Below, in pieces: positions 1 to 5,055 of a stretch of DNA of 7,234 bases. The notes beneath the pieces were generated by a model, which had not been told where the DNA came from, did not search any database, and saw nothing but the letters and a program-made list of their open reading frames with translations. Source of the DNA: JACJYE01 sp964432875 (GTDB lineage: Bacteria; Bacteroidota; Bacteroidia; Chitinophagales; Saprospiraceae). The stretch's first letter is position 1. Each line of letters starts with the position of its first letter. The position numbers and the translations under genes are program-made. The stretch is from the NCBI GenBank assembly GCA_964432875.1, contig CAYSPJ010000198.1, forward strand, positions 1-7,234. The letters run 5' to 3'.

Positions 1-52
1 TTTTGGAGAGCCCATGAGATAATTCTTTTCTAGAATCGTTTTTCTCAGTCAT
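1..52 (-). CDS. Possible N-terminal fragment of an unknown protein, cut by the window edge
   Basis: An ATG at 52-50 on the minus strand opens a frame that stays open to the window edge and reads MTEKNDSRKELSHGLSK. The peptide is hydrophilic and charged, like the start of a cytoplasmic protein, but 17 residues are too few to assign a family. The frame is also open upstream back to a TAG at 121-119, so a TTG start at 106-104 is possible; I prefer the ATG. If real, the gene is divergent from comF and shares the 53-290 control region with it. Chance openness over 50 bases is quite possible, so confidence is low. Confidence 0.35.
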   Translation of the reverse strand, partial: MTEKNDSRKELSHGLSK

Positions 53-83
53 GCCATCTGCGTTTCTCTGGTAGGCTGGGATG

Positions 84-116
84 TTACCGCCTCTTCTTTT
101 CTTCAATCGGCGGTAA
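84..116. repeat. Perfect 8-bp inverted repeat in the divergent region
   Basis: TTACCGCC at 84-91 is matched exactly by its reverse complement GGCGGTAA at 109-116, with a pyrimidine-rich 17-base spacer. No T-run follows on either strand, so it does not look like an intrinsic terminator. It lies just upstream of the possible minus-strand gene (start at 52), and could be a hairpin in that gene's 5' leader or a two-half-site operator. A partial -7-like element (TAGCTTTA on the minus strand, 121-114) overlaps its right arm. The function is inferred; only the symmetry is seen. Confidence 0.45.
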
Positions 117-143
117 AGCTATGAAATTCCTCCATTATGTGGT

Positions 144-172
144 TTTGCGCAGTATTGTGCGCCTCATATTTG
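144..172 (+). promoter_or_regulatory. Candidate Bacteroidota-type promoter for comF
   Basis: TTTG at 144-147 is followed after 17 bases by CATATTTG at 165-172. This resembles the Bacteroidota sigma factor consensus (TTTG or TTG, about 17-23 bases, TAnnTTTG), with one mismatch in the -7 element. Transcription would begin near 178 and give comF a leader of about 110 bases containing the 215-258 inverted repeat. The match is imperfect and the region is AT-rich, so this is tentative. Confidence 0.3.
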
Positions 173-214
173 ATTCCCTTAGTGGTTGGATTAGCTATAG
201 TAGCGGGTAAATCT

Positions 215-258
215 GGGCAATCTTGGGTAAGCCACTGGCAGCAAAGCCAAGATTACCC
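215..258. repeat. Imperfect 12-bp inverted repeat upstream of comF
   Basis: GGGCAATCTTGG at 215-226 pairs with CCAAGATTACCC at 247-258 with one mismatch in 12, around a 20-base loop. It ends 32 bases before the comF ATG. On the plus strand it is followed by an AT-rich stretch (TAATTTTAG) but no true T-run, so it is a weak terminator candidate at best. It could be a leader hairpin or a protein-binding site controlling comF. Confidence 0.4.
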
Positions 259-290
259 TAATTTTAGAGGGAATAAAAACGATTGAACCT

Positions 291-995
291 ATGGCTATGA
301 CCACTCCCTTCCGCGCCCTGTACAACCTTTCCGGCTTGTTCTATCCCAACCTCTGCCTGGCTTGTAGCCACAACCTGCCGCCCCGGCAAGAGAGTATCTG
401 CCTGAATTGCCAGTATAAGCTGCCCAAAACCGGCTTTCACCAACAGGCGGAAAACCGCTTTACCGAGCGCTTCTGGGGCAGGGTGCATCTACAGGCCGGG
501 GCCGCTTTATACTACTTCAATAAAGGGGGGCGCACTCAGCGCCTCATCCACAGCCTCAAATATGAGGGTAAGCGGCAAATCGGGGTAAAACTGGGGCAAA
601 TTTATGGCTATGAGTTGAAGGAAGCCCCCGTTTTTCGTGAAGCAAGCCTAATCTTGCCCGTGCCCCTGCACCCGCGTAAAGAGCGCCAGCGCGGCTACAA
701 CCAGAGCGCCTGCTTCGCCCAGGGGCTAGCACAGAGCATGGGCATCCCCTGGCTGAAGGACGGCCTGAAACGCCTGGAGTTCACGGCTACCCAGACTAAG
801 AAAAACCGTTTGGAGCGCTTCGATAACGTCTCCGCGGCTTTTGTCGCCCCCCGCCCGGAGCAGCTGGAAGGCCAGCATATCTTACTAGTGGACGATGTAA
901 TCACCACGGGTGCAACCTTGGAGGCCTGCGCATTGAGGTTATTGGAACTACCCGGCACGAAGGTGAGTATGGCGACGATCGCAATTGCGAACTGA
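291..995 (+). CDS. comF: ComF family protein (phosphoribosyltransferase fold)
   Basis: ComF proteins take part in DNA uptake during natural transformation and are thought to act in the cytoplasm on incoming single-stranded DNA; the fold is that of phosphoribosyltransferases. At 234 residues this one has the normal length. A zinc ribbon is visible near the N-terminus (Cys22-x2-Cys25 and Cys37-x2-Cys40). The family block PVPLHPRKERQRGYNQS lies at 124-140, and the PRPP-binding loop VDDVITTGAT at 200-209. The ATG at 291 is used; a second ATG two codons later is equally possible, and the nearest purine-rich element (AGAGGG) is about 19 bases upstream. The gene stands alone, divergent from a possible gene on the left and convergent with pyrH on the right. 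No other competence gene lies in the window, so transformability cannot be inferred from this gene alone. Family assignment is firm; enzymatic activity is not established. Confidence 0.93.
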   Translation: MAMTTPFRALYNLSGLFYPNLCLACSHNLPPRQESICLNCQYKLPKTGFHQQAENRFTERFWGRVHLQAGAALYYFNKGGRTQRLIHSLKYEGKRQIGVKLGQIYGYELKEAPVFREASLILPVPLHPRKERQRGYNQSACFAQGLAQSMGIPWLKDGLKRLEFTATQTKKNRLERFDNVSAAFVAPRPEQLEGQHILLVDDVITTGATLEACALRLLELPGTKVSMATIAIAN

Positions 996-1021
996 GTTGC
1001 CGCGCAGCCTGATCCAAAGAT

Positions 1022-1061
1022 AAAAAAACGGTTGGACTATCCTTCCACCAGCGTGCCAACC
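1022..1061 (-). terminator. Probable intrinsic terminator of pyrH
   Basis: On the minus strand, GGTTGG (1061-1056) can pair with CCAACC (1035-1030), followed one base later by seven T (1028-1022). An alternative inner stem pairs GGTGGA (1049-1044) with TCC-A-ACC (1036-1030), with one bulged base. The stem overlaps the last codons and the stop of pyrH. It is weaker than the terminator upstream of pyrH, but stem plus T-run is in the right place between two convergent genes. No matching T-run serves comF on the plus strand. Confidence 0.5.
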
Positions 1062-1747
1062 CGCTCGCCCTTGACGATGCGCTTGAGGTTGTCCGGGCTA
1101 TTGATATCGAAGACGATGATGGGGAGGTTGTTTTCCTGGCAGAGCGTAAAAGCAGTCATATCCATCACGCTCAGCCCCTGGCTGATGACTTTGGCGAAAG
1201 TGAGGTTATCAAATTTGACAGCCAAGGGGTCCTTTTCTGGGTCGGCGCTATAGATGCCATCCACACGGGTGCCTTTCAGGATAACTTCGGCATTGATTTC
1301 ATTGGCGCGCAGGGCGGCGGCAGAATCTGTAGTGAAATAAGGGCTTCCGGTGCCCGAGGAGAAAATCACGACCCGCCCCTTCTCCAAGTGGCGGATAGCA
1401 CGCCGACGGATGTAAGGCTCAGCGATTTGCTTCATCTCGATGGCGGAAATCAGGCGGGTATAGACGCCGAGGGTTTCCAGCGCGCTTTGGAGGGCCATAC
1501 CGTTGATGACCGTAGCCAACATGCCCATGTAATCGCCCTGGACCCTTTCAATACCAGATTCCGTTGCTTGCAGGCCGCGGAAGATATTGCCTCCGCCGAT
1601 GACTACGGCGATTTCTACGCCCATTTCGGTCAGTTCTTTGATTTGGCCGGCATAGTGTTTGAGCATCGATGAGTCGATCCCGAAGCCTTTTTGCCCCATC
1701 AGAGATTCGCCGCTGAGCTTGAGTAATATCCTCTTGTACCTGATCAT
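1037..1747 (-). CDS. pyrH: UMP kinase (uridylate kinase)
   Basis: UMP kinase phosphorylates UMP to UDP with ATP, an essential step of pyrimidine nucleotide synthesis; the bacterial enzyme is a hexamer of the amino-acid-kinase fold and is regulated by GTP and UTP. The 236-residue length is normal. Visible motifs are KLSGESLMG (10-18), the glycine-rich VVIGGGNIFRG (48-58), DYMGMLAT (72-79), GTGSPYFTTDSAA (132-144), KGTRVDGIYSADP (158-170) and MDMTAF (195-200). In the fourth motif the usual GTGNPFF is GTGSPYF, with Ser135 at the common Asn. The ATG at 1747 gives the conserved N-terminus, but the sequence just before it is U-rich with no Shine-Dalgarno. The gene is last in the rplM-rpsI-rpsB-tsf row but lies behind a strong terminator, so its expression probably depends on read-through. 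The frr gene often found next in line is absent; comF follows, convergent. Confidence 0.97.
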   Translation of the reverse strand: MIRYKRILLKLSGESLMGQKGFGIDSSMLKHYAGQIKELTEMGVEIAVVIGGGNIFRGLQATESGIERVQGDYMGMLATVINGMALQSALETLGVYTRLISAIEMKQIAEPYIRRRAIRHLEKGRVVIFSSGTGSPYFTTDSAAALRANEINAEVILKGTRVDGIYSADPEKDPLAVKFDNLTFAKVISQGLSVMDMTAFTLCQENNLPIIVFDINSPDNLKRIVKGERVGTLVEG

Positions 1748-1766
1748 GCGAGAAAAAATTAGGGTT

Positions 1767-1801
1767 AAAAAAAAGGCGAATTAGAGAACTAATTCGCCTT
1801 T
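1767..1801 (-). terminator. Strong intrinsic terminator between tsf and pyrH
   Basis: A perfect 13-bp stem pairs positions 1801-1789 with 1784-1772 around a 4-base loop. On the minus strand it runs straight into eight T (1774-1767). The hairpin begins 10 bases after the tsf stop and the T-run ends 19 bases before the pyrH ATG. Stem quality, the short loop and the uninterrupted T-run make this a textbook intrinsic terminator for the ribosomal protein/EF-Ts operon. Its closeness to pyrH also allows it to work as an attenuator for that gene. Confidence 0.92.
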
Positions 1802-1811
1802 CGGTTTAATG

Positions 1812-2648
1812 TTAGCCGAGTGTCACGTGCTTGAATGCCGTGACGGTCAGGCCTTTGTCAACTCCGGCGAGGTATTCCGCCACCGTTTTTGAGTTGTCTT
1901 TTACGAACTGCTGATTGAGCAAGGTGCTCTCTTTGAAGAACTTGACAAGCTTGCCCTGGGCAATCTTTTCCAGCATAGCTTCCGGCTTGCCTTCCTGGCG
2001 GGCTTGTTCCATGCCAATCTCGATTTCCTTTTGGATGACGGTATGGTCTACGCCGTCTTTGTCTAAAGCGACCGGGCGCATCGCCGCTACTTGCATGGCC
2101 ACATCGCGGCCTGAGTCGAAGAAAGCGGCATCGGCCTTGCTCAAGCCAACTAGCACAGCGGCTTTATTGCCCATGTGGATATAAGGGCAAACCTGCGGAG
2201 CTTCCAGGCGCTCATAAGCAGCCAATTCGATTTTTTCGCCGATAACGCCTACCTGCTCGGTCACTTTATCGCCGATGGTGATGCCGCCTTCGAAGGCTTC
2301 CGCTTTCAGGGCTTCGGCATCAGCTGGGAATTTAGCTAGCGCGATGTTGGCAAATTTTTCGGTCAGCTTAACGAAGTCGTCGTTTTTAGCGACGAAGTCC
2401 GTTTCGCAGCTCAGCTTGACGATGACGCCGCGCTGGTGGTCGTCAGAGACCAATGCCAGTACCACGCCTTCCTTAGCTTCGCGATCGGCGCGCTTAATGG
2501 AGAGCTTCTGCCCTTTTTTGCGCAGGAATTCAATCGCTTTATCAAAATCGCCGCCGGACTCTCCAAGCGCCTGCTTGCAGTCCATCATACCTGCGCCAGT
2601 CATCTCGCGCAGTTTTTTTACATCAGCGGCAGAAATAGTTGCACTCAT
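1812..2648 (-). CDS. tsf: Elongation factor Ts (EF-Ts)
   Basis: EF-Ts is the guanine nucleotide exchange factor for EF-Tu; it releases GDP so that EF-Tu can bind GTP and aminoacyl-tRNA again. The 278-residue protein shows the N-terminal UBA-like domain (about 4-42, with LREMTGAGMMDCKQAL at 13-28). The TDF exchange motif lies in CETDFVAKND (81-90). Core-domain segments include PYIHMGNKAAVLV (155-167), DVAMQVAAMRP (182-192) and, near the C-terminus, KFFKESTLLNQQFVKD (236-251). The ATG at 2648 places the UBA domain correctly. It follows rpsB after 36 bases, the classic pairing, and has no obvious promoter of its own, so it is most likely co-transcribed with rpsB. A strong terminator begins 10 bases after its stop codon. 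Confidence 0.97.
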   Translation of the reverse strand: MSATISAADVKKLREMTGAGMMDCKQALGESGGDFDKAIEFLRKKGQKLSIKRADREAKEGVVLALVSDDHQRGVIVKLSCETDFVAKNDDFVKLTEKFANIALAKFPADAEALKAEAFEGGITIGDKVTEQVGVIGEKIELAAYERLEAPQVCPYIHMGNKAAVLVGLSKADAAFFDSGRDVAMQVAAMRPVALDKDGVDHTVIQKEIEIGMEQARQEGKPEAMLEKIAQGKLVKFFKESTLLNQQFVKDNSKTVAEYLAGVDKGLTVTAFKHVTLG

Positions 2649-2684
2649 TGGTTGAAGTCGTTAGTTTAATGAAATTGATTTTTG

Positions 2685-3407
2685 CTACCCTTCAGCGGTT
2701 TCCTTCTCCGGTTTAGCCTGTGCGCGCTCTTCCAGCCCCTGCCGGATCGCTTCCGCCATGTAGTTGGTAATGATGGAGATGGATTTGGAAGCGTCATCGT
2801 TGCCCGGGATAGGGAAGTCGATGCTGTTGGGGTCGGAATTGGTATCGACGATACCAAAAGTACGGATGCCCAGTTTCTTCGCTTCAGCCACCGCGATATG
2901 CTCATGGTGGATGTCCACGATGAAGATCGCTGAGGGAAGGCGGTTGAGGTTGGCAATACCGCCGAGCACCCGATCCAATTTCAGGCGTTCGCGCTCCAGG
3001 GTGAGGCGCTCTTTCTTGGTTACGCTAGAGAGCGTCCCGTCGAACAACATGCGCTCGATGTTCTGCATTTTCTTCACCGAGCGGCGGATGGTGGAGAAGT
3101 TGGTCATCATGCCACCCAGCCAACGGTCGGTCACGTGAGGCATGCCTACGCTGCGGGCAGCATCGGCCACGATATCCCGTGCCTGCTTTTTGGTAGCGAC
3201 GAACATGACCTTCTTGCCGGCGCGCGCCATGCTACGCATCGCGGTTGCGGCGCGCTCCATGCAATCGATGGTGCGGTTGAGGTCAATGATATGGATGCCC
3301 TTGCGCTCCATGAATATATAAGGAGACATCTTGGGGTTCCACTTTTTCTTGAGGTGGCCAAAGTGGACGCCTGCATCCAACAATTCTTTATAGGTGGGTC
3401 TTTCCAT
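2685..3407 (-). CDS. rpsB: 30S ribosomal protein S2
   Basis: S2 is a late-assembling small-subunit protein at the head-body junction on the solvent side of the 30S subunit and helps recruit S1 in bacteria that have it. The 240 residues match the family. Signatures are GVHFGHLKKKWNPKM (13-27), the central DRWLGGMMTNF (94-104) and VDTNSDPNSIDFPIPGNDDA (187-206). The C-terminal tail (about 226-240) is charged and low in complexity, as is usual. The ATG at 3407 gives the conserved start MERPTYKELLDAG and is preceded by an A-rich tract, the usual Bacteroidota arrangement. It lies third in the operon, 97 bases after rpsI, and that gap contains strong hairpins. In E. coli rpsB-tsf is repressed by S2 through its leader; whether that applies here is an inference. 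Confidence 0.98.
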   Translation of the reverse strand: MERPTYKELLDAGVHFGHLKKKWNPKMSPYIFMERKGIHIIDLNRTIDCMERAATAMRSMARAGKKVMFVATKKQARDIVADAARSVGMPHVTDRWLGGMMTNFSTIRRSVKKMQNIERMLFDGTLSSVTKKERLTLERERLKLDRVLGGIANLNRLPSAIFIVDIHHEHIAVAEAKKLGIRTFGIVDTNSDPNSIDFPIPGNDDASKSISIITNYMAEAIRQGLEERAQAKPEKETAEG

Positions 3408-3427
3408 TGTCTTTTTTCAGATTTGTT

Positions 3428-3486
3428 CCGAAGTGGTGCTTCGGCGTGATTAATGAGCGGTGGCTGATCAAGCAGCCGCCGGCTGC
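3428..3486 (-). promoter_or_regulatory. Hairpin-rich rpsI-rpsB intergenic leader, possible attenuator or S2-responsive element
   Basis: Three stems can form in the transcript (minus strand, 5' to 3'). The first pairs GCAGCC (3486-3481) with GGCTGC (3477-3472) around 3 bases. The second pairs GGCTG (3477-3473) with CAGCC (3466-3462), extendable by three further pairs (3481-3479 with 3460-3458) past one mismatch. The third pairs CCGAAG (3444-3439) with CTTCGG (3433-3428) around a 5-base loop. The first two share one strand and are mutually exclusive. None is followed by a T-run, so simple termination is unlikely; control of translation, RNA processing or protein binding fits better. The gap is 97 bases, against 28 and 36 elsewhere in the operon. 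The structures are seen; the role is inferred. Confidence 0.45.
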
Positions 3487-3504
3487 GGAAACCATGAACA
3501 AATA

Positions 3505-3891
3505 TTAACGTTTGCTGAATTGGAAGCTCTTGCGTGCTTTGGGCTTGCCGTACTTTTTGCGTTCCACCTCGCGGGCGTCGCGCGTCAGGTATTTGAATTC
3601 CTTCAGCGGCTTGCGGAAATCCTCATTGAGTTTTACCAGCGCGCGGGCGATACCCATACGGACGGCTTCGGCTTGCCCCTTATAACCTCCTCCATCTACA
3701 TTTACGCTGAGGTCGTAGATGTTCTCTACTGCCACCGTTTTGAAAGGGGAAGTGATATTGTCCTGTACATGGCTTTGGGGGAAGTACTCCTTGTAGTCCT
3801 TGCCATTGATCGAGATTTTACCTTCGCCTTTGGTAAGGTAAACACGAGCGACCGAGGTCTTTCTTCTCCCTATAGCATTGATCATTTCCAT
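3505..3891 (-). CDS. rpsI: 30S ribosomal protein S9
   Basis: S9 sits in the head of the 30S subunit, and its extended C-terminal tail reaches toward the P-site tRNA anticodon. The 128-residue length is typical. The protein has the N-terminal GRRKTSVARV block (8-17), the glycine-rich VNVDGGGYKGQAEAVRMGIA segment (63-82) and the basic C-terminal extension LTRDAREVERKKYGKPKARK (102-121). It ends in the invariant SKR (126-128). The ATG at 3891 is used; a second ATG two codons in is possible but would shorten the conserved N-terminus. It follows rplM by 28 bases, and the rplM-rpsI pair is conserved across bacteria, consistent with co-transcription. Confidence 0.98.
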   Translation of the reverse strand: MEMINAIGRRKTSVARVYLTKGEGKISINGKDYKEYFPQSHVQDNITSPFKTVAVENIYDLSVNVDGGGYKGQAEAVRMGIARALVKLNEDFRKPLKEFKYLTRDAREVERKKYGKPKARKSFQFSKR

Positions 3892-3919
3892 ATATCTGCT
3901 AGATTTTCCTTGCTATTAA

Positions 3920-4363
3920 TTAGAAATTGAATGGTTCCGGTTTTTGCGCCTCGTGCGGATGATCCGTGCCTTCATAGACGAAGAGCTTCTTGTACATCTG
4001 CCGGCCCAGGCGGTTTTTGGGCAGCATGCCTTTCACCGCGATCTCGACGATGCGGATGGGGTGCTTTTCCATCATTTCTCTGGCCGTACGCGATTTTTGG
4101 CCACCCGGATAACCAGAATAGGTTTGATATTCCTTGTTCTGCATTTTGTTGCCGGTAAAGCGCACTTTTTCGGCATTGATGACGATGACGTAATCACCGG
4201 TGTCAACATGTGGCGTGTAGGAGGCTTTGTGCTTGCCGCGAAGCACCTGGGCGATCTTGGTGCAAAGGCGCCCTACGACCTCTCCTTCTGCATCGACGAT
4301 GTACCATTTGCGCTCTACGTCCTCTTTCTTCGCTGACTGCGTTTTATAGCTTAGCGTATTCAC
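3920..4363 (-). CDS. rplM: 50S ribosomal protein L13
   Basis: L13 is an early-assembling 23S rRNA-binding protein of the large subunit. From the start chosen here it has 147 residues, close to the 142 of E. coli. Clear family blocks are WYIVDAEGEVVGRLCTKIA (20-38), TYSGYPGGQK (81-90), VKGMLPKNRLGRQMYKKLFV (110-129) and YEGTDHPHEAQKP (130-142). No ATG lies at the 5' end. I chose GTG at 4363 because the protein then begins MNTLSYKT, the form usual in Bacteroidota L13, and an A-rich tract precedes it. A TTG at 4387 would add eight residues with no counterpart I know of. The gene is first in the operon, about 55 bases after the predicted transcription start. L13 can repress its own operon in E. 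coli; a similar control here is unproven. Confidence 0.96.
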   Translation of the reverse strand: MNTLSYKTQSAKKEDVERKWYIVDAEGEVVGRLCTKIAQVLRGKHKASYTPHVDTGDYVIVINAEKVRFTGNKMQNKEYQTYSGYPGGQKSRTAREMMEKHPIRIVEIAVKGMLPKNRLGRQMYKKLFVYEGTDHPHEAQKPEPFNF

Positions 4364-4404
4364 TTTTTTGCTTTTAAATGTGAGCAATTTACGTTAAATT
4401 ATGC

Positions 4405-4420
4405 CGCCTCCGGAAAGGCG
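4405..4420 (-). promoter_or_regulatory. GC-rich hairpin at the predicted 5' end of the rplM mRNA
   Basis: CGCCT (4420-4416 on the minus strand) pairs with AGGCG (4409-4405) around a 6-base loop. It lies at or within a few bases of the predicted start of transcription, so the operon mRNA would begin with a small stable stem. An AT-rich inverted repeat (AATTTA/TAAATT, 4386-4400) follows before the GTG. This could stabilise the transcript or form part of a ribosomal-protein leader. It is short, so chance is possible. Confidence 0.35.
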
Positions 4421-4424
4421 AGTG

Positions 4425-4456
4425 CAAAGGTAAATTTCTTTTGTAGAATAATCCAA
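4425..4456 (-). promoter_or_regulatory. Bacteroidota-type promoter of the rplM operon
   Basis: On the minus strand, TTG at 4456-4454 is followed after 21 bases by TACCTTTG at 4432-4425, a full match to the Bacteroidota consensus TTG-N17-23-TAnnTTTG. Transcription would start around 4420 and give rplM a leader of about 55 bases. It faces the ribosomal operon and lies between divergent genes, just where a promoter is expected. This is the clearest promoter in the window and the main clue to the phylum. I found no comparable match on the plus strand for the divergent TMEM220 gene. Confidence 0.8.
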
Positions 4457-4542
4457 CCTTTTGTGCAAAAAAAGTGAAGAAAAAAATCATAACTTACTGG
4501 GAAACAGTAAAAATTTTGCTCAACTAGTTTAACACCTGGAGT

Positions 4543-4920
4543 ATGAGAACGCTTAGCCTAATCCTCGCTTGGTTATTTGCCCTCTTTGCTGCTGCGCAAA
4601 TCAACGACCCCGACCCTTGGGGGTGGTTGGCAATTTATGGGTTGGTCGCCCTGCTTTCTGCCTTGGCGGCATTTGGGCGTTATTATCTGCCGTTATTGTA
4701 TCTTGGCTTGCTGATCAGCTTGCTTTGGATGGCAAGCTTGCTACCTGCCTTTGCCGATTGGCTGAAAATGGGCATGCCTAGCATCGCTGGAAGCATGAAG
4801 GCAGAGGCATCGTATATCGAGCTGGCTCGTGAATTTCTGGGTTTACTCTTGTGCATCCTGGCGCTGGCTTGGCATTTATATTGCGCTAAGCGGGCGATTA
4901 GAAATAAGCTGCCTGATTAA
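4543..4920 (+). CDS. Small membrane protein of the TMEM220 family
   Basis: This 125-residue protein is predicted to have four membrane helices, at about 3-19, 28-44, 47-69 and 97-115. The diagnostic feature is QINDPDPW (19-26) between helices 1 and 2, the motif I know from the TMEM220 family found in bacteria and animals. A second conserved-looking stretch, ELAREFLGLLL (93-103), leads into the last helix. The C-terminus is basic (KRAIRNK), suggesting that it stays in the cytoplasm. The function of the family is not established, and nothing nearby suggests one. The gene is divergent from the rplM operon and 131 bases ahead of the kinase gene on the same strand. GGAG at 4538-4541 lies only one base before the ATG, too close for a normal ribosome binding site. 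Family assignment rests on motif memory. Confidence 0.8.
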   Translation: MRTLSLILAWLFALFAAAQINDPDPWGWLAIYGLVALLSALAAFGRYYLPLLYLGLLISLLWMASLLPAFADWLKMGMPSIAGSMKAEASYIELAREFLGLLLCILALAWHLYCAKRAIRNKLPD

Positions 4921-4971
4921 TCTTGTCTTGTTGTTGATATGTTATGCAACTTTCGGTTGAGATAAAAGTTT

Positions 4972-5055
4972 ATGTTAGGTCACGTAGGTTCAGGGCAAGG
5001 TGTTGAACTTATGATTAGCAAACCCGAAAACTGCCGCCCAGGCCAAGGAGGATGA
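4972..5055 (+). CDS. Possible 27-residue upstream reading frame coupled to the kinase
   Basis: An ATG at 4972 opens a 27-codon frame whose TGA (5053-5055) overlaps the kinase start as ATGA. An in-frame ATG at 5011 would give a 14-residue version ending PENCRPGQGG. The ATGA overlap is a common arrangement for translational coupling, and the AAGGAGG at 5045-5051 lies inside this frame's last codons, where ribosomes finishing it could re-initiate. The peptide resembles nothing I know, and a frame this short arises easily by chance. It is listed because of the overlap, not the peptide. Confidence 0.2.
   Translation: MLGHVGSGQGVELMISKPENCRPGQGG
5045..5051 (+). promoter_or_regulatory. Full Shine-Dalgarno sequence abutting the kinase ATG
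   Basis: AAGGAGG ends on the base just before the ATG at 5052, so the spacing is zero instead of the usual 5-9 bases. No start codon lies at normal spacing downstream. In Bacteroidota, Shine-Dalgarno pairing is little used, so a perfect motif in this odd position stands out. It may act only for ribosomes finishing the upstream frame, or it may be coincidental. Confidence 0.4.

Noticed and set aside
1..33. A plus-strand frame ending in TAG at 31-33 as the tail of an upstream gene
   Set aside because: Only ten codons are visible, and all three plus frames stop within 33 bases, so there is no basis for choosing one.
121..210. A 29-codon plus-strand frame beginning MKFLHYVVLR, inside the divergent region
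   Set aside because: It is very short, has no ribosome binding site, overlaps the candidate comF promoter and resembles nothing I know.
2275..2655. A 126-codon plus-strand frame antisense to tsf, and similar frames opposite rpsB, rpsI and pyrH
   Set aside because: These are compositional shadows of the coding strand: Ser/Ala-rich translations without domains or start signals.
3944..4336. A 130-codon plus-strand frame antisense to rplM
   Set aside because: It is the mirror of a highly conserved ribosomal protein gene, and the translation has no recognisable domain.
4948..4970. AACTTT/AAAGTT inverted repeat after the TMEM220 gene as a terminator
   Set aside because: The stem is AT-rich and only 6 bp, with an 11-base loop and no proper T-run.
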